This document shows, in pieces, positions 5,058 to 8,720 of a stretch of 8,720 nucleotides of DNA; position 1 is the first letter of the stretch; every line of letters starts with the position of its first letter. Source of the DNA: Palsa-1400 sp036008545 (lineage in GTDB: Bacteria > Verrucomicrobiota > Verrucomicrobiia > Limisphaerales > Palsa-1400). The DNA lies in the NCBI GenBank assembly GCA_036008545.1, contig DASYNM010000143.1, positions 1-8,720 of the forward strand, written 5' to 3'. Under the pieces are notes generated by a model, which was not told the DNA's origin, made no database searches, and saw only the letters and a list, made by a program, of their open reading frames with translations. Made by a program: the position numbers and the translations under genes.

Positions 5058-7994
5058 ATGCGCCATCGGACGCTGAAACGCTGCGGTTTGCTTCCGGCCC
5101 TCGTTTTCGTTGTGCTGGCGCAAGGGCACTGCCAGCAGGCCGCACCCTGGCGGGAATTCAACGTGGCGGCCGGATTTCCTGAGTCTTCCTTTCGTTCCGT
5201 AACCATTGCGGAGAGCGGTGCCGTTCTCGCGGTCAGTTCCGATTCTTCCCGCCTCTGCCTCTTCGATGGCTACGAGGCAAAATCCATTCCCCTGCCGGAA
5301 GGAGCCGCGCGAGTTTATCAAAGCCCTGCCGGCCAGCTTTGGACCATCACAGCCCAAGGCTTATCGACTTTGAAAGAGCAAGAATGGAAGCTTTATCCCC
5401 TGGCAGATCTGACGGCAGCCCAAGGCGCGAATCAAATTCCTCTATGCCCCATCCGGCTCAATGTAGTCTTGTGCCTTTTGCCCGAACGCTTGGTCGAATG
5501 CAGCGCCGAGGACTCAGCCCGCTTCCACGTCCAGACGTTGCGCGCTGCGGCTGACACGAGTATTGGCCGATTCTCCGCCATGGTCCTCGGCGTTGAAGAT
5601 GAATTGTGGATCCTTGGCGAACTCGGTTTGGCCCGCCTTCCCGGTCCCAGGCGCAGCCTGGCTGCGTCCAACGAATGGCGCGAATTCGTTCCACCCGCAT
5701 CGCTGCATCTTCAACATTTGCGAAATCCTCAACCAGATCAGAACGGAGTAACTATGGTGGCGGATTCTTTGGAGGACGGGCACAGCCTCGTGGTGCGCTT
5801 TGACCGCGAACAATGGCGGGCAGTGCCGGGCGGTGCGGATCATTTTTCTTTCGCCTGGCGCGGTCCAGACAATTCGTATTGGATGGCGTCATCCAACCAG
5901 CTTTTCCACGGCGACGGCGCTGGTGTGGCCACAAATTCGGAATTGTCGCGGCGTCAATACAACGATGTATGCGTGGATTGGCGCGGGACTTTCTGGCTGG
6001 CGACTTCCGCCGGCCTAGTCCGCTATTCGCCCGGCCTTTGGCAATCTGGGCCGGCGGGAGGCGCCGTCGGCGTCGCGCTGGAAGAATTGGCCAACGATGG
6101 GCGTTGGCCGGAGCCGGGCGGCCCGATGCCCCGCTTCGACATGGATCCAGCGCGCACAGCGGTGATCGCGCCGGCCCAAAGCGCTCTTGGACTGAAGCCC
6201 GTCGGCTTGTTGAGAGATGGACGTATTTGCTGCGCCACTCAGCCAGCCAATGACTCAAACCAACGCAATCGACTGCAAGTATTCGATGGAACCCATTTTC
6301 AGGCGCTTCCCATTCTGGTTCCTGAGCAGGTTGCCGCTTCCAACATCGCTTGCCTCCTGGCGACCCAATCGGGCGATCTTTGGCTTGGAGGCGATTTTGG
6401 CGCGGCTTGTCTCCATGGACGATGGACGGTTTACCCGAGCTCAGAGAGCGGCGCGCCGGAGGGGGTCTGCCATTTGGTGGAACTGCCTGGAGGCCAAGTC
6501 TGGAGCGCTTCGCGGGAGAAAATCTGGAGTTTCGACGGGAAAAATTGGTCTCTGGTGCGCGCCGGTTTGCACCATCTCAATGCCATGCTGTGCGCGCGCG
6601 ACGGCGGTGTTTGGGTGGCTGAGGACAACGGCGTGGCGCGATTCATCAAAGGCCATTGGATGGAGAACGGGGTCGAGGAGGGCCTTGATGGCGGAGCCAT
6701 TCGCGCCTTGTGCGAGGACCAGCGCGGCGGCGTCTGGGCAGCGTCGAGGGACTGCGCGTCGCTTTATCATCCTGAAGCCGACTCCGATCCGCCCATGGCC
6801 TTCATTACGCCCATGAGCGAAAAAGAAAGACGCATTCCAGAGGACGGCGCTATCGTCATTAAATTCGGCGGTCGTGACAAATGGAACGGCACTTCGCCCC
6901 AGCGTTTGCTCTATTCCTATCGATTGGACACCGGCGAATGGTCGCCGTTTGCCGACACCCAGTCCGTATCCTTCAGCGATTTGCCGGCGGGTAAACACTA
7001 TTTCCAAGTACGTGCGATGGACCGCGGCGGTAACATCGATCCCGAACCCGCTGAGTTGGACTTTGCCATGGTGCTTCCGTGGTACAAGGAGAGTCGGCTG
7101 GTTTTGATCGCGTCCACCGGCGCGGCGGCGGCGGGATTTTTCGCCGTGCTGGCTTATCGCCGCCATCGGGAACTGGTCCTAAGCTACGCCCAGGTTGAAA
7201 AGCAAGTGGCCGAACGCACGCGCGAACTTGAACAGGCCAACCAGGAATTGTTGCAGAGCCAGAAGATGCGCGCTCTCGGCACGCTGGCTGCCGGCATCGC
7301 GCACGACTTCAATAACATTCTTTCCATTGTCAAAGGTTCCGCCCAGATCATTGAGGACAATCTTGACGACCCCGAAAAAATCCGCACTCGCGCTGACCGC
7401 ATCAAGACCGTCGTCAATCAAGGTTCGACGGTTGTGCAGGCTTTGCTTGGATTCAGTCGCGGCTCCGACGAGATGTTGGAAGATTGCGAAATCAATCCCG
7501 TGGTGGACAACACGCTCAAGCTGCTAGGCGACCGCTTTTTGCGCAAAGTGGAATTGCGCTTCGATCGCGCGCCTGTTCTTCCGCGCGTGCGTGCCTCGCA
7601 AAGTCTGGTCCAACAAATCTTGCTCAACTTTATTTTTAACGCTGCCGAATCCATGAACGGAAGCAAGCAAGTCATCATCACCACTTCCCAGGCCGCCTCG
7701 CTGCCTCCGCGAATGGCTCTGTCGCCGGGCGCGGCGGCAGAATATGTCGCGGTGGCGGTGCGCGACTTCGGCTGCGGTATTTCGCCCGAGCATATTCCGC
7801 GCGTATTCGAGCCATTTTTTACCACCAAGGCTTTATCCACGCGGCGCGGAACCGGCTTGGGCCTTTCCGTTGTTTATGAATTGGCCAAAAAAATGGAAGC
7901 GGGCCTGGCCCTGGAATCATCTGTCGGACAAGGCAGCGTTTTCAGTTTGTTTCTCCCGGTCTATCCTGAAGGTGGAACGCGCACCAAGGATTGA
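5058..7994 (+). CDS. Propeller-type membrane sensor histidine kinase (Reg_prop/Y_Y_Y-HisKA-HATPase)
   Basis: Predicted 978-residue sensor that autophosphorylates on histidine and passes the phosphate to a response regulator. Order: N-terminal signal or anchor (basic, then hydrophobic, residues 1-25). Next comes an extracytoplasmic beta-propeller (about 30-585) with degenerate repeats ending in W-x-A/G-type strands, e.g. around 302-324, 429-451, 470-498, 507-529 and 547-572. A Y_Y_Y-like Ig domain spans about 590-675 (LPAGKH, FQVRAMDR). One transmembrane helix lies at about 681-700, followed by a coiled coil to about 742. The H-box is GIAHDFNN with H749, the N-box has N861, then D903-F-G-C-G, PFFTTK, and the G2 box GTGLGL at 931-936. 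All catalytic motifs are present, so it should be active. An in-frame TAG lies 9 nt before the ATG, so this is the first possible ATG; no clear Shine-Dalgarno precedes it. Propeller sensors often detect polysaccharide-derived ligands in Bacteroidota; the ligand here is unknown. It is followed after 3 nt by its likely partner regulator. Confidence 0.93.
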   Translation: MRHRTLKRCGLLPALVFVVLAQGHCQQAAPWREFNVAAGFPESSFRSVTIAESGAVLAVSSDSSRLCLFDGYEAKSIPLPEGAARVYQSPAGQLWTITAQGLSTLKEQEWKLYPLADLTAAQGANQIPLCPIRLNVVLCLLPERLVECSAEDSARFHVQTLRAAADTSIGRFSAMVLGVEDELWILGELGLARLPGPRRSLAASNEWREFVPPASLHLQHLRNPQPDQNGVTMVADSLEDGHSLVVRFDREQWRAVPGGADHFSFAWRGPDNSYWMASSNQLFHGDGAGVATNSELSRRQYNDVCVDWRGTFWLATSAGLVRYSPGLWQSGPAGGAVGVALEELANDGRWPEPGGPMPRFDMDPARTAVIAPAQSALGLKPVGLLRDGRICCATQPANDSNQRNRLQVFDGTHFQALPILVPEQVAASNIACLLATQSGDLWLGGDFGAACLHGRWTVYPSSESGAPEGVCHLVELPGGQVWSASREKIWSFDGKNWSLVRAGLHHLNAMLCARDGGVWVAEDNGVARFIKGHWMENGVEEGLDGGAIRALCEDQRGGVWAASRDCASLYHPEADSDPPMAFITPMSEKERRIPEDGAIVIKFGGRDKWNGTSPQRLLYSYRLDTGEWSPFADTQSVSFSDLPAGKHYFQVRAMDRGGNIDPEPAELDFAMVLPWYKESRLVLIASTGAAAAGFFAVLAYRRHRELVLSYAQVEKQVAERTRELEQANQELLQSQKMRALGTLAAGIAHDFNNILSIVKGSAQIIEDNLDDPEKIRTRADRIKTVVNQGSTVVQALLGFSRGSDEMLEDCEINPVVDNTLKLLGDRFLRKVELRFDRAPVLPRVRASQSLVQQILLNFIFNAAESMNGSKQVIITTSQAASLPPRMALSPGAAAEYVAVAVRDFGCGISPEHIPRVFEPFFTTKALSTRRGTGLGLSVVYELAKKMEAGLALESSVGQGSVFSLFLPVYPEGGTRTKD
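7986..7990 (+). promoter_or_regulatory. Shine-Dalgarno of the response regulator gene, inside the kinase gene end
   Basis: AAGGA lies within the last kinase codons, 7 nt before the ATG at 7998. The kinase stop (TGA 7992-7994) falls between them, so termination on the kinase and initiation on the regulator are likely coupled. Confidence 0.7.
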
Positions 7995-7997
7995 GTT

Positions 7998-8645
7998 ATG
8001 CCGAAGTCGATCATCCTCATTGTCGAAGACGACGATCTCCAATACGAGATTTACGAGGAGGCCTTGGGTCAGCACACCTTGGCCCGTGTCAAGACTGGTT
8101 CCGAGGCGCTGGCGCATATTTCCCGGCAGCCGCCGGATTTGCTGATCCTCGACCACGTCCTGGCTGACGGCGAGTTGGGTCTGGATTTTTTACCGGAGTT
8201 AAAGGAATTGCTGCCGTTCGTCCCGATCATCGTGGTGTCTGGCGCGCTGGAAGTGCATCAGCAGATGCGTGCGCTGCAAGGGCCGCGCCGCGCACATTAT
8301 TGCCTGCCTAAACCAGTGGATATCCGCGAGTTGAAACAGACCGTCGATGTCGCCTTGGCCGAGTGCGGCCAACGCGAGGCTGTCCGGCAATTCGAGGCGC
8401 TGGAACGCTCCCAACGCGTCGATGTCTTGGAATTGTTCAGCCGCTCCACCGACCGCCTCAGCCGCCAGAATCGCATCTTGGAACTAATCGGAAATTCCCG
8501 AGAGCGACCCAACATTTCGGCCCTGGCGCGGCAGTTTGGTGTGGCCCGCCGCACCATCATTCGCGACCTGCAGGAATTGATCCGCCGCGGCCAACTCAGC
8601 GCCGAGATCGATCCCGACCGGACGAATCCGCCGTCGGACGCATAG
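7998..8645 (+). CDS. Response regulator: receiver domain plus DeoR/HTH_11-like DNA-binding domain
   Basis: Predicted 215-residue cytoplasmic regulator. The receiver domain occupies about 4-122. The acidic pocket is E10-D11-D12-D13, the phosphoacceptor is D52 (LLILDH), the switch serine is S81 (VVSGA) and the conserved lysine is K105 in LPKP. After a helical linker (about 123-155), residues 157-200 form a helix-turn-helix: R-Q-N-R-I-L-E-L-I, then ISALARQFGVARRTIIRDL and a following L-x-x-x-G. This spacing resembles DeoR/HTH_11 winged helices and not the usual OmpR, NarL, NtrC, LytTR or AraC output domains. The DNA-binding class is assigned by eye. It starts 3 nt after the kinase stop with a good AAGGA, so the two are one operon and almost certainly cognate. 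Candidate targets are the TGTGC/GCACA elements in the two gaps to the left; that link is inferred. Confidence 0.9.
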   Translation: MPKSIILIVEDDDLQYEIYEEALGQHTLARVKTGSEALAHISRQPPDLLILDHVLADGELGLDFLPELKELLPFVPIIVVSGALEVHQQMRALQGPRRAHYCLPKPVDIRELKQTVDVALAECGQREAVRQFEALERSQRVDVLELFSRSTDRLSRQNRILELIGNSRERPNISALARQFGVARRTIIRDLQELIRRGQLSAEIDPDRTNPPSDA

Positions 8646-8720
8646 CCGCGGAAAAAAGTGTGCTTGGCATTGGTGGTGACGTATAATGTCCAGCACGGTC
8701 GCTTGCGCTCCAACAATTCG
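8646..8720 (+). other. Right-edge tail, no certain gene
   Basis: This 75-bp stretch follows the regulator stop. An ATG at 8686 opens a frame to the edge (MSSTVACAPTI), and a GTG at 8658 opens another, but neither has a convincing ribosome binding site and both are too short to judge. CCGCGG followed by six A (8646-8656) is not a terminator for the regulator gene on this strand. No tRNA or repeat is visible. Confidence 0.3.
8658..8687 (+). promoter_or_regulatory. Candidate promoter with perfect TATAAT and a TGTGC site near -35
   Basis: TATAAT at 8682-8687 is a perfect -10 hexamer. No good TTGACA occurs at 16-18 bp. Instead GTGTGC (8658-8663), the half-site seen in the shared elements, occupies roughly the -35 region, as might be expected for an activator-dependent promoter. 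Any gene it drives would lie to the right of the window. Confidence 0.3.

Noticed and set aside
4929..5357. Minus-strand 142-codon frame across the divergent region
   Set aside because: It overlaps the kinase start and the control elements, has low-complexity antisense composition, and shows no recognisable domain.
6441..7166. Minus-strand 241-codon frame opposite the kinase
   Set aside because: It lies wholly antisense to recognisable propeller, Y_Y_Y and TM regions. It is a long shadow frame typical of GC-rich genes.
8297..8716. Minus-strand 139-codon frame at the right edge
   Set aside because: Most of it is antisense to the receiver/HTH gene and the product is Arg/Ser-rich with no motif. 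It is not supported as a gene.

Overview
The window looks like a chromosomal segment of a Gram-negative bacterium of the Planctomycetota/Verrucomicrobiota group. My best guess is Verrucomicrobiota, in a Pedosphaera/Limisphaera-like lineage. This is inferred from family content: a prepilin with an H-X9-DG motif, a propeller-type (Reg_prop/Y_Y_Y) sensor kinase, and a very large secreted Gly/Asn-rich modular protein. There is no rRNA, tRNA or marker gene to prove it.

Layout. (1) Positions 1-3957, minus strand: the first 1319 codons of a giant secreted glycine-rich protein that runs off the left edge. I checked every in-frame codon and found no stop. It has a signal peptide and five modules of about 254-272 residues, the fifth cut by the window edge. 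Its antisense strand is full of proline-rich spurious ORFs. (2) 3958-4097: a 140-bp gap with a ribosome binding site and a repeated/dyad regulatory element. (3) 4098-4922, minus strand: a type II secretion-like pseudopilin with an H-X9-DG motif. (4) 4923-5057: a 135-bp divergent control region with a 12-bp perfect palindrome, an inverted repeat and a second copy of the element seen in gap (2). (5) 5058-7994, plus strand: a 978-residue membrane sensor histidine kinase. (6) 7998-8645, plus strand: its translationally coupled response regulator, with a DeoR/HTH_11-like DNA-binding domain. (7) 8646-8720: a short tail with a perfect TATAAT hexamer and no certain gene.

Proposed working model (inference). 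The kinase/regulator pair is read divergently from a pseudopilin plus giant exoprotein pair. A 25-27 bp element built on TGTGC/GCACA half-sites lies 69 bp upstream of the exoprotein start, 81 bp upstream of the pseudopilin start and 31 bp upstream of the kinase start. The simplest reading is a compact surface-protein module: an extracytoplasmic cue is sensed by the propeller, the regulator binds the shared element, and the pseudopilin and the beta-helix-like Gly-rich exoprotein are produced together. The shared element and the REC plus DeoR-type regulator are the most distinctive observations.
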